The notes beneath the pieces were generated by a model. That model searched no databases and was not told where the DNA came from. It worked only from the letters and a program-made list of their open reading frames with translations. The position numbers and the translations under genes were made by a program. Below, piece by piece: positions 43,800 to 55,416 of a stretch of 64,000 bases of DNA; within the stretch, counting starts at the first letter, position 1; the number at the start of each line of letters is the position of its first letter. Source of the DNA: Ascaphus truei (lineage: Eukaryota; Chordata; Amphibia; Anura; Ascaphidae); contig CM071568.1 in NCBI GenBank assembly GCA_036426205.1, positions 53,245,146-53,309,145 on the forward strand, given 5' to 3'.

Positions 43800-45115
43800 T
43801 GTATTTGTTTGAAATTGTTACATGTTCATGGGCACAGTATTAAGGGCACACTAATGCGTAATGCTTCACAAAGTGACGTGCGCTAGTGACACTTTTTCGC
43901 AATGCGCATGTGCAGTGTATTTTTTATGAGTCTCAACACTACGATAATCCCCGTTCATCCAGGTAACATTAAGATGGTAGTTTTGCTAACGGACATCATT
44001 TTTGCATCGATTAGCTTCTTAATAAGAACAAAGATAAAGTCCCTTCCCAATTTCGGTAACAGAATGTTATTAATGCAAAAACAACAGAGCTCTGAGGATC
44101 TACCCCTTAGTTCTGAAATCCTTAAAATTTAACATCTTGTTCAAGGCAAAACACAGCAGGGGCTAATTTAATAGCTGAATGTGGCTCCTGTTTGCAATGT
44201 GAATCCTTTTGGACCTTGGTTCCACAGACAGGCAAGGTGAATTGCAGCTGTCGAGCCTTCTTCTGGGATCTGGTTTTATTGGGCTAGGTAACTAGTTAAA
44301 CATCCCTTATTTCTAGCTACTGTATATTGAGGACTGGTGGTGTCAATTTGTCGGACAGACAGAGGTTTGTGATGCCAGTTACTCTCTGGATACACGGTTT
44401 TGATTTATTTTTAGCCTTATCCAGGATGGGATATCTTGCTTATCTCTTATTAATATGGCAGGACTGTCAGGTTTTTTTTTAATGAAATTAAAAAGGAAAA
44501 AGATTTAACTAAGGAATTTGATGTTAGGCAAATAATAAAAGTGTTTAAAAAGGGCAAGGTATGATTGGATAAAAGAAGACAAGTAGCACAGACAATTTCA
44601 GAAAAAAAATCTCTCTGTTTTAAATGAGGTACAGATGTAGCAGGACTGCACCGGCGCTGGAAAATTATCACTGTGGGAGTCCGATACAATGATATTATGT
44701 CAGCACTTTCTTCTAAGCCGCGGCTTTTAGCTTTTTCAGCCATGGCTTTGGAGACAGTAAGTCCTACTACATCTGTATGTTTTTTTTTCTCATTTTGAGT
44801 GTGTTGTGCTTGGTGCAGCATTTGCATTAACCTTTTACACAGCTCTTAGGATTAGGGAACCATTATACACTGAGCTCCTGAGAACCCTCCCTCCACCCAA
44901 AACAATAACTTATAAATCCCCTGTACAAGGATTCAGTATGACCACTGCCAGTAACCTCCCTCAGGTGACTTACCTGTATAAGAAGTTGGGATGTTATCAG
45001 TAGATCATCCTTTTGAGTGATCCCCTGGCTAACTTTGATTTTGATTTCACCAGCATTTAAAAAATTTTTTTTCCTGGGAACTGGAGGTCTTTACAGTACT
45101 GCAATTTAGCTTCTG
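43800..45115. other. No recognisable feature
   Basis: AT-rich, with short open frames lacking any domain. Confidence 0.4.
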
Positions 45116-45121
45116 GGACCC

Positions 45122-45602
45122 TGTAACAGGGAATTAACCCTGTTTCAATGAGGCTTCACTAAAAAGCCCCAGTGGTCTGAGGAATCTAGCAGAGAGCTGG
45201 TTAATTGCGCTAAAAACAATTAACCAGTCTCCACCTTGCTAATCAGACCAGTGTAAAAGCCCCCTGCTGTGAACTAACCAGGAGACTCTTGAGCACGCAG
45301 AATTACTGTATTGATTTCAAGACACCAAGGGAACAGACCCTTCCAGACCCAGAACCAGAGACTGACCAAAAAGGAGACCTGCTCTTGAGACTTTGGGGTG
45401 ATAGGTTGGTAAGGGACTTTTCCTCACAGACTTGCAGATAGGGACTGGGGAAGTGAGTTAGCTCTTACACAGGGATAGGCTGTTTGTTTATTTGTTTATT
45501 TTTGTATGCTGTTCATTGTTAAAAGGGACAGGCTAAATAAAGCCATGTTTTATATTCCCCCAAACTGTCTCCCTGTGTGTACCTCTGCACATGTCTCTTA
45601 CA
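45122..45602 (+). mobile_element. Solo LTR, 481 bp
   Basis: Begins TGTAACAGGG and ends CTCTTACA, so it has TG...CA ends within a 5-bp inverted repeat TGTAA/TTACA. A GGCTAAATAAAGCC block with AATAAA lies 65 bp from the 3' end, and a GTGTAAAAGC TATA-like box lies upstream at 45,252. Flanks GACCC and GAACC could be an imperfect 5-bp target duplication. No internal retroviral or Gypsy sequence follows, hence a solo LTR. Confidence 0.65.
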
Positions 45603-45609
45603 GAACCCA

Positions 45610-47990
45610 ATTTGCAAGCTATGGTATGAAGAAAAATGTAATTTTTAGGCAGATTGCTACTTTGGGAGGAAACTTGGCTTTTTGCCAGTATACTATGCCA
45701 CAACTCTAACTTGAGCCTGATACTGCAGATGCATTTCCCCATACAGATGTTTGTCTGAACTCAGCTACCTCAGCATAATCAGAAAATCAGCGTTATACAA
45801 GTAAAATTGACATTCTGCATAATACATGTACCTCTCCACTCTGCTACCTCTGCCCCAGAAGAAAGTCAGGGGTGTACAGTACATGTACAATTTATATTGA
45901 AAGCATTTTTTCTCTGTTCTGATGTATCAAGAACTTAGGCAATCCCTGAATAACAAAGAATGATCTAGTTTTAAAGAACATATTTTTCATATAAATAAAA
46001 TATTCACCATGTAGTCTTTCTATTTTATAGTTAATTATATGGTGAAACATTGCATGGTGATTCAGTGACAGTCGATTATCAAGAAATATATATTAATATT
46101 ACTAACATTAATAAAGATGACTGAGACACATACGATTGTTAGTGTAATTAACACTGTCAACAATAACAGATCCACAGACATTACTAAGGTAAGACAGGGC
46201 CGCCTTCAAGTTTTTGAAGTTGACATGAACCTTAAATTGGTACGTTAAACTTTAGGTTGGGACACATTTCCCAGTAATGAGTGTTAAAGTAACATAAAAA
46301 TACAAAACGCTACATAGAGTTGTAAAAGCTATTTATAGATGTAACAGGCAGTATTACCCCCATTAACGCTGGTTAACACAAGAAATATTGCTACCATCGT
46401 TTTTAATGGAGCCGCAGTATTTTTGCGGTAGCGGTAACTCATCGCATTAAGGTAATTGTAGCAATAACATCTGATAAATCTGTATGGTGTTCAGTGTACA
46501 AGCTGTCGAATCACACACACCTAAACATTTAAAGATAACTGCCAATGGCATCTATAATTCCAGCATGGATATATCATGCTTCTTGTGATAGCGTTCACAT
46601 TTTTACTTTTGTTCCGCATTTGAATGTTTGTCCCAGTGTTAAGAAATAGTTTGTCTTGAATTAGCCAGCTGTGTGTTGACCATAGAGAATCCAGACTAGT
46701 ACTTTTTTGCATTTTGAGAGGTTCTACAGTAGCTGTGACTCTATATTAATGGGTCATAAGTAGAGTATAAATGTACATCACTGCACTTTTACAAGCTGGA
46801 CAGGTGGCAATAGACAGATTAAATGAGTAGGCCTAGTACAAATTGCAAATTGCAAAGAATAAAATGCAAAATGTTGAAATGACAACCCAAATAGTAAAAT
46901 GTGGTTATAATACCACACATTAAAACAAAACAAAACTTCACAAAGTGATGTAAGTGATAGTAGTGATATATCTGTGTTATTATATGATAAAATATTGAAA
47001 TAGCAGGCTGATTAACTTATTTCAGCTGAGCTATGCCTTCAAATATAAAACATTCTACAGTACCCTTTGGAAGCTGCAAAATCAGAATCCACCATCCAAC
47101 CCTTCTCCTCTCTTTCGTACTCCTTTACCCTTAGTGTGAGCCATTACCCTCCGACCTTCTACGTCAGGGTACTAAATCCAAAGTTCTCAAGGTAATAATT
47201 TGTAACCAATTCGTTAACACCTTTACCGATCTATTACCTACCATCCTCTCTCTTCAGGTAGGCTACCCCTATGGCCACTCTCTTTCTCCAGGTAGGCTAT
47301 GCACCTGGCTTGCCTCCCTCCCCGGGCGAGTTATGTTTATGCTCCTGGCCCCTTTTCTACCCTTCCTGGGTAAGCTCATCTGCACCCGGCCGCTTCCCCC
47401 ATCTAGGCTGCCCAGCATGACAATTATTGAATATACTGTATAACTTTGCTAGTAAATATACATCATTCAATAAATAACAGTAATGATAAATTCTCCCTTT
47501 CGCCTCACAGACAAGTGGATAAAATGACCTTAACTTCAAACACTACTCCACCCCCTAGCAAGGAGTGTTGTTTCCCAAACAATAAAACAATTTAACTGAA
47601 TCAACATTAAAACCATTTATAAATGGACAAAATCCCCTCCACAGCCAAGGTAATTTGTTATCACAAATCGGCAGCAGCCTCCTTCCAAACTAAATCCTTT
47701 CAATCCTTTCCGAAACACTTAAACTGAATAGGGACGGTGTACAAAAGAATGTCAGTATTTATAGAGTAAGCGGGATCTACTGGAATAAACAGATACAAGT
47801 AAAAAAAAGGAAAGAATTCATAGATGTTTCATGTAAGTTTTGTAGTGCATAGACTACGACCGTCCAATGATTTTTATCACTATTTTACTGAAGCTCAAGT
47901 ATACTCTGCCTCAGTTTCTGCGTCTATATGAAAAGATTGAGAACAAAATTCCTGTAAATTAAGACCCAACTTGTCTAGACAGACACAGAA
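45610..47990. other. No recognisable gene
   Basis: Mostly AT-rich. Between 47,100 and 47,410 a C-rich stretch repeats a CAGGTAGGCTA-like block twice. Nothing further supported. Confidence 0.4.
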
Positions 47991-47999
47991 AACTGTAAT

Positions 48000-48760
48000 A
48001 CCTTGAAATGTATGTAACACTGTTTCCCCCACCCTCTGGGAGATTCTGCCATTACATGGTGTATAGTGCTGGCTACCTGTTGGCTCACAGGATGCTGAGT
48101 GGTCCACCGGTGGTAGTGGGGACGTCTGGACAGGCTTCTGGGGTACATTACTGGTCATTATCTCTGTTGGTACAGCTGCTGCAGGCTCCTTCTGCTGCAG
48201 GCTCCAGGAAGATGAAGGCAATCTCTTGCAGAAGAGCTTACTCCTCTCCCCCCAGACAGATTGCACACTAGGCAGGAGTATACTTAACTGGAACCTTTTA
48301 TTCCTTCTGAATACACTGCTACAGTCTCTGTCTGCACAGTACAACTGACAGGTCTCACAAATTCAGGATGGTTCCTGGACATCCACCCCTCGGCCAAGGG
48401 CACCAGAGGCAGTCCTTACTTTTCCCTGACTCGCTAACAGAGGCAGGGGAAAAGTATCCCCAAGTATCCCCAAGGGGAGTGAACAGTGAGTGCCAATGCC
48501 AGCTTCACCCCTGTGTGAGTACCTGTCTCTTTCAGGGGAAGAGACACTGACTAAATTTAGGTGTGTAGCTCCTTAAGTACAAAGGGGGAAGGTCCAAGGT
48601 CTGAGCCCGGATTGGGCAAGACACAGACCTTAGCCCACTGCGTCCCCTGTCACTCAAGAGAGCTGCTTACTGTGGGGGAAATCCCTGGATTCGTCCTGGC
48701 ATTGCCTGCACTGTTACCAGGGAGTTACTGTACATGTCAGGGAGGGTAGACTGGTAGCCA
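48000..48760 (-). mobile_element. Possible LTR or LTR fragment
   Basis: The minus strand has a TATA-like TTTGTACTTAAGGAGC (about 48,570), GC-rich sequence, and GGAATAAAAGG (about 48,300) with AATAAA, followed by a CTTCCTGGAGCCTGCAGCAG region. The promoter-to-polyadenylation spacing resembles an LTR, but I cannot fix the ends. Confidence 0.3.
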
Positions 48761-48903
48761 AAACCAGGCATGGCTGCATGTACTTAAATGCAAATCTGAA
48801 ATATAACCATAAGAGGTGTAAAACTAGGTGATTTAGCTCCAAAAACTGTCCTATTACTAACATTGAACAGACCAGACTGTCCTGTAGCTCATATATTGTA
48901 AGC

Positions 48904-49230
48904 CAGCGGTGTGCAAACTGGGGGAGCGCCCCTCAAGGGGGGCGGGAGATTGTCTGCGGGGGGGCAGAGGGTTTACAGAGGCCCTGCGCGCTTCCCGAAG
49001 GCACTTAAATGAAGTGCCGGGGAAGCGGCAAAGGCCTCTGTAAATTGCACTCACCTTGCTCACCCTGCTCACCTTGAAATTACGCCGCAAGGTCATGTAA
49101 TGTCACGTTGCCACAGCAAAGTGACGTCGTGACGCTGACGATGAACCCAAGGTTAGGGGGTGGAGGGGGGAACGCGAAGAGAGGGGAAGAGCCGGCAGGG
49201 GGGCACAGGAAAAAAAATTATGCTCCCCTG
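48904..49230. mobile_element. hAT-type non-autonomous element, 327 bp, perfect 8-bp TSD
   Basis: Flanked by the identical octamer TTGTAAGC at 48,896-48,903 and 49,231-49,238. Left end CAGCGGTGTGCAAACTGGGG; right end, reverse-complemented, CAGGGGAGCATAATTTTTTT. The 8-bp duplication and CAG-type ends fit hAT. The interior holds an inverted block GCCTCTGTAAAT / GTTTACAGAGGCC. No transposase. A partial relative is at 24,868-24,995. Confidence 0.88.
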
Positions 49231-49284
49231 TTGTAAGCCATACTCACTTATCATATTGGTCTGTTTTTAATTTCCTTATAAAAA

Positions 49285-50340
49285 AATTAATTCAGTTGGT
49301 TTCCAATGGGATCACCAAGAAAGACCCTCTAATAATATGCACTCTATGATAATAATATTGATAATGGTGAAAAATAGGAGTAAATATGGCTCCCTCCAAG
49401 GGTCTTATTAAAAACAAAAATAATACAATTTTATTGCATCCAACTATCAAATATGTGACACTGTGAAAAAAAATAATAATAGTCGCACTAAAACTTATTT
49501 AGAAAACCCCGTAGAGGAGTAGCAGTAATGGTAAATAAATGTTCCACCTACAGTAGATGGTTGTATTTCTAATACTGCTGCGACATCAGCTGGTCTCATT
49601 AGAGTCTGGGAATATTTTAATTGTAATGCATAAATGTCTTGGCACTGTATATGTACTAAGAAACAATATATAAACCACAAAGGTAGTATAGTTCTAGTAT
49701 TGCATAATAGCCATTAAACATATGTGGAAATAATATTGCTGTGAAGGTTATACATTTAACTTGTACAATGTTACCTTTTTAGTATACAAAGCACAGCCTG
49801 TTTTATGTATCAATATAGTTGGTTATACCCTTAGAATCAATATAACAGCTTTGAAAGTTCAAGCAAAACACATAAAATGGTATGTCTAAAGCTCCCTCGG
49901 TAGCACTCCCAAATGTGTATATAAACAGGTAATAATAGCTATATGTACAGATATCGGGAGAAAGTTAGTTATGCCTTAGCCATATTTGTATGCGAAGGTA
50001 AACCGGTCTGCCTCGGCGGGTCAGATACAAACAAAACAGGTATACAGGCCGTATTCCCAGTAGCTGTGTCGCACTCCGGTGACGTCACAGTTCAGTTCGT
50101 GACGCTCTACGCAAACGACGCACGTTTCGCGAGATCCACTCGCTTCTTCAGGTGGGGAGGAGTCGGTTATATATTTATTTATATTTATTATTTTTTTATT
50201 ATTTTTGTTTTTAATAAGACCCTATTTACTTGGAGGGAGCCATACTTACTCCTATTTTTCACCATTATAAATATTATTATCATAGAGTGCATATTATTAG
50301 AGGGTCTTTCTAGTTGATCCCCTTGGGGACCAATTGGTTC
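49285..50340. mobile_element. Inverted-repeat element carrying hammerhead L
   Basis: Arms 49,285-49,425 and 50,195-50,340 are inverted copies: AAAGACCCTCTAATAATATG, GGTGAAAAATAGGAGTAA and GGCTCCCTCCAAG-type blocks occur in both. The 770-bp interior holds CpG-rich sequence and a hammerhead core on the minus strand near the right arm. No protein recognised. Confidence 0.7.
50122..50151 (-). ncRNA. Hammerhead candidate L, consensus core
   Basis: Minus strand: CTGAAGA (exact CUGANGA), stem II GCGAG/CTCGC with a 5-nt loop, then GAAACGTGC. The short palindrome ACGT would put G at the cleavage position, which is not permitted. A longer stem III (ACG...CGT, closing before A at 50,108) would place A there. 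No stem I partner is visible for the 5' flank, so it is probably a non-functional relic with a preserved core. Confidence 0.55.
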
Positions 50341-50344
50341 TATT

Positions 50345-51640
50345 TTTGCAATTGTATATTCCTATACTGCACCTTGATTTATATCCTATTAATGTAATAG
50401 GAGAGCAGAATAGTACACTTTTGTGTTGTCAAAAAAAATAATTCAGAAGATCCTAGCACAATATCAGAAAGATTAATACTCAAAAAGCTGTTATATAAAC
50501 AAACATATAATACTAGAGAGATGGCCCATGTTTTAAAAAAAGTAAACAAACAAATGTATAATGAAATTAATGTCAAAATGAATTCAAAATCAGCTGTAGA
50601 GCAACATCCAAACAAACATAGCTTGATGATGCTACCAGGGGCGTGTGAATAAACACAACACAGTAAGTACACTCCAATCCTCATGTTAAATTGTGAGTGA
50701 TTGAAAACTCCCAATCATCCAAAAGGCCTCAAATAATTAATATGCATTAGATACACTAAAATATATAACCGAGAGAAATAAAATAACATATATAAATGAA
50801 CAATAAATGGTATAAATTAGCAAAAAAAAATTATAAAAATGAAAAAAATACTACAACAGGCCTGAGTGCTAGATTATAATAATGTATATAAGAAACTAAA
50901 ATCTGGACATGTAGCAATCGTATCCTAAAAAAAGAGGGGGTATCTGGGGTCCAGCTTCCAATATTATCCTATTAATAAAGTTTACAATAACAAATCAGAT
51001 ACAGTATTGTAGAACATAAAGGAGACACCAGCATTGGAATTACATTTCTTATAAACACATACAGAAAGAAAAGCCATAAGTAGAGATATGCAGATGTCTT
51101 TAAATGTGCTTTACCAAATGTTAGTGACATTTCCAGATGAATCCCATTACTCAAAATTGTTGTCAGTTTGCCAGGATTTTTGTTGAAAATTCTAAAAGGA
51201 TTTTAGAAACGTAATGCTACCTAAATGTAGGGTTACAGTATGTGATCTCGCAAATTGATTTTTAATGTATGCCAAATATTTTGGTCAACTTCAACACCTC
51301 TGACTACAGTATATGGTGCCTTATGGCAGGGGTTTCCCTGGTGTTATCTTCTATACCACTTAATGGAATACTGTGTCTTCTTTGAGAAACCTTTGCCGGG
51401 TGTCTGCTCCTATCTTCATTTTATTGATCAGAACTGTAGACAAGGACTAGAACAACAGGATATACAGTGCTCTTCCGAAGTGTGGGGATGTAGTTTCAGG
51501 CGGGGAGAATCCTGCTTGTGCAGCCAACGCAACATATTCTTCAAATATGCAGGTCTTGTCCTCTAAGACAGAGGTGCAAAGTACATCTCTACTCACAAGT
51601 TCATAATGCAATTCTCCATATAATGTGACAGCCAAGAACA
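50345..51640. other. No recognisable gene
   Basis: AT-rich; no domain or repeat end recognised apart from the start of the element holding motif M. Confidence 0.4.
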
Positions 51641-51648
51641 AAGGAGGG

Positions 51649-51683
51649 ACAATGTTTCAGGTCCCATATGGAGCTTTCATCAG
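51649..51683 (-). ncRNA. Hammerhead-like motif M
   Basis: Minus strand: CTGATGA (exact consensus), stem II AGCTCC/GGACCT with one C.C mismatch, and GAAAC followed by ATTG (probably a CpG-decayed ACGTTG). No clear stem I. Confidence 0.5.
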
Positions 51684-51689
51684 ATAAGT

Positions 51690-52425
51690 GGTGCTCTGCC
51701 ATTACACACTTTTCATGGCTAGAAGACACCTTAATGACTTACACGTACAGTATATGTAAATATTCTCACCACAAAGTCAGCCAGCCAGCAAGGTCATTTT
51801 GTCAAAACCCAAACGAAAATCCCAGCTGCTGGAAGTGAATGTTCAATGTTTCTGGCATCACAATGTTTAGCCTGCAGGAAATGTTTCTTTTGACAAATGT
51901 TTTTGTTTTATTATATTTGGGTTCTGTCTTTGTTTTGCTTTTCAAATAGAGTTTTATTTCCACTTCATTCGCCTTTTTCTGAATTAAAGGGCAACTGTTT
52001 GTCAGATTGTGTGACTGTTCTACTTCGCCAGCAAAATATCATAGTCTTCAGAATTCTTTTGACTGAGGCATTCTATGGATATGCTGAAGTTTAGCATTTC
52101 GAAACATAGTTATATGATGTCAAATATTAGTTTGTGAAAAGCTCAAATGTTAAATGTTCGCTATTGCAAACAGGTTTTGCAGCATTGTTACATTTGTGTG
52201 GTCTTGTAACCCTTGAGGCCCCTAGAGGTTGCTGGCATTTTCTCGAACCCTCCAGCAAGGGGTTGCACATACTGTAAGTGAGCTGAGCGTGGGACAGCCA
52301 ATTCTTACTTTTTAGTTATACAGTAGTTGTTGAAGTTCTAGTTTTCAGCTTGTCATCTGTTTGAATATCATTTAAATGACTACGAACACCCAAAAAAAAA
52401 TAAAAAATACTATGTAGCCAGGTCT
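51690..52425. other. No recognisable feature
   Basis: AT-rich; no supported gene. Confidence 0.4.
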
Positions 52426-52429
52426 TCCT

Positions 52430-53420
52430 CTTACCTCTGGGCTGCGTAAGGGGGACGGCTGCTGAGATGACCTCTCGGTAGGTAGCGCGGTGCAGGGAGC
52501 TGCCGGAGCTCCGAGGCGGCTCATGCTGCACGCAATGGCCATCTTGTTTAAAGGCGCTGGTGCGTTTGAACTTCGCGCATGCACAATGAGTTTCCAAGTT
52601 GTGGCGCCATCTTTGTAGACCCTGCACATGCACAGTATAGTGCAAGCAGCGGCCATTACCCCAAAAACTCAGGAGGGGAAATACAAGTCCCAGCAGTCAA
52701 AGGGGCTGCACAGCACATGGGCTGTTATGGCCAATAGGGTCCTCGGATTGTTGGCAGAGGCAAGAAGATACATTTGGCACACTAAGGGCACCACACCAGT
52801 CTGAAGAGGGACCTCAATGGAGCAGGTAGTGTCCAGGGAGCAGTGCTTTCCTGGACTAGGCCTGTGGTCTAAGACCATCTCAGTTGCAAGAGACTCTGGT
52901 GAAATTATCCACGCCGGAATTCACCCCACGCGGTGGCGGACGCCATCGCAACAACGTTGGATCAGATGGATCCGTTTGCTCATCGGCATTACCCAGGTGC
53001 TGGAGCACGGGCAGGTACTCAACTAAGTGCACCAACACCTCATGGGATAGCACTATCTCCTACACTTTTGGGTGGGGCCTGACATTGGGGGAACTGGACA
53101 TCAGGATATTGGTGCCAAGCACCTTATGTACATTGGGGTCGCTCATTGGTGGTATTGGGCCTATCATACTGTGTGGTGCAGGGTACTGTTATAGCGTGTT
53201 CAGTAATGGTTTTGATTATATACCTGAGTGTGTGTTATTGGTATTGTTCCTGTAGGGGGCCTATCCCACCACGTTGGGATCCCTTGCAGGTGGAGACGCT
53301 GTATCGAGACGAACCAGAATCACTCCAGGCTCCCAGTGGTGGAGGCTCAGGCCCCCTGGTTGCCAGACAGGTTATAGCAGCAATTGTAGTTCAGGGAACA
53401 GGGGTTATAATTAATATACA
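52430..53420 (+). other. GC-rich unassigned stretch, possibly retroelement-derived
   Basis: Distinctly GC/CpG-richer than its surroundings, with open frames in several phases and no recognisable domain. Could be LTR/leader sequence of a retroelement. Confidence 0.25.
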
Positions 53421-55416
53421 GGGCACAAATGATTCTCATATAACAGTTCCCACTTTGTTTTTTTTAATTTGTTTTTTTCAATTACTTTATTTAATAGCAG
53501 TGAACAACCTTCGAGTTTTACAACGGTATTTATGGACTATAGTGAAATGTGTATACAGTACAAACAAAAAATTCCAAAAAATTTTTATGCTAATGTCATC
53601 AACGTTTTAATGTTTGGAAAATTAACACAAATTCACAGTTTTTTTTTCTCCCCCACCCCCCCAAATAATAACTGAAAATGCAGAACAATACGTGTTACAT
53701 GTCCATATGTATCGCCAGTCCTCTCCAATCGCGAGGCTTAAGATGGTGAAATATTTTGGCTTCGAACAGTTTTCCCGCACATGGAAGAAACCGTTTCTTA
53801 CATTTGACTAAACTATGCACTAGAAAATGGTGCAAGGCGGCAGGACCACTTTTCTCCGCATTTATACATAGACCCAGTTGGGCATGGACTGAAGTGGACA
53901 AGTAAGGCAGGGGGGGGAGGGAAAGTGACATCCATGCCCTGGCGGTGACCCATTTCTACATACAAGTGAATGTATTGATCTTATATTTTGAGCGTTTGTC
54001 TCAAGATAATTTCCTTAATACATTACAGATCTGCAAAACCAGAACTAATCCAGTTATTTGGTGTCTTCTGAACCAGACCGACTAATCCAACTGGAAACTC
54101 TTTTTATTTCAATGAACAGTTGACTAAACTCCTTTGCTGTTGGGTCCCACTTTCACCTGAGACACTTGCTTGTGTAGTGACAGTGTTGCTGATGCTAGCC
54201 TCTTGCTGTAGGTTGGGACCCGATTAAGAGATACTGTCAACGAAGTAAGATTTTAAGAACAACTAATCTCTATTAACAAAACAAGGACACGGGGGGGGGG
54301 TGGGGGGGGAAGGTTCAGTTCACATGTTTTGTGCCTTTGATTGTAAACCAACATTAACGTATTGTAAATCAGTCAAGAAACCACCAAGTTATATTTTTAC
54401 TTATGAGACTAATCTGTATGAAGACCCAGTGTTGTTATTTACCTCTAATATACTGTAGTGTTTGATGCTCATCGGTTCATATGTATTCGCATTGCAGGGC
54501 CACTCTACCGCCGACTAGGTTCATCCCAGAGACATTTCTGTGTCGTATATGGAAGGCCTCACATCACAGCAAATAGTTTAAAAATCCCACTACTGCAACC
54601 ATTGACCAGCTCTATTACAGAATTGTCTACCTAAGGGGCAGCCATGTTTAAGTCACTCAAGGGGTTATCCATTTTTAGCTCCATAATCTCAAATGAGGAC
54701 AATGATGATCTGGAAATTGGATACTACTTGCCAATGAAAAAGGGAGACTGTAAAACTGGGTATGGGAGGAAATCAGCATCCACCCTTACACATGCAATAT
54801 TCCAGCCCCAAACACAGATACGTGACTTTTGTGTAATACAGGGTACATCAGCCACGTACCTCCTTTCCACTAGCTTTACAAGATCAAAGGAAAATAAGTC
54901 TGTTTATCATCTCTTATCAAAAACATATTGTTAGTAAGGGAAATAAGGCAGACTCAAGGCAATGTGCCATTAACCCAAGATAAAGCACAAGGATGCAATA
55001 ATGCATTGAATCACTCAATAAAAATAGTGCAAGTCCGTCTCTTTAGCACGTTCACATCACCGAAAGGGTTTTCCATAATCAGGGTCTTCCCCTTTCTGCT
55101 AAATCCCTACTCTCCCGATGACGGCCACCCTCACGGAGCTGGAGTGGAGAGATGCCACCCCCACATGCCATTGGTTGACAGGCACCAGTCACATGATCAA
55201 GCATTGCTCGCTGCTGGCATTGGCAGAGTTGGCCAGGTTCCTCCCGTCAAGATCAAAGTTGAGTCGGGGAGGCGAATCCCCGGCGAGTTCCTTGGGCGGG
55301 TGTCCCAGGTCCTGGAGCTGCTGCATGAGATCCATGACAGCCTAGGACCGCTCCGCCTCCCCATCCGCAGGCTGCTTCACCTCAAACTGCTTGCAGATCT
55401 TACCTATGACATACTG

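Noticed and set aside
44450..44827. 125-codon minus-strand frame
   Set aside because: Poly-Lys/Phe-biased, no domain, no splice context; probably chance in AT-rich DNA.
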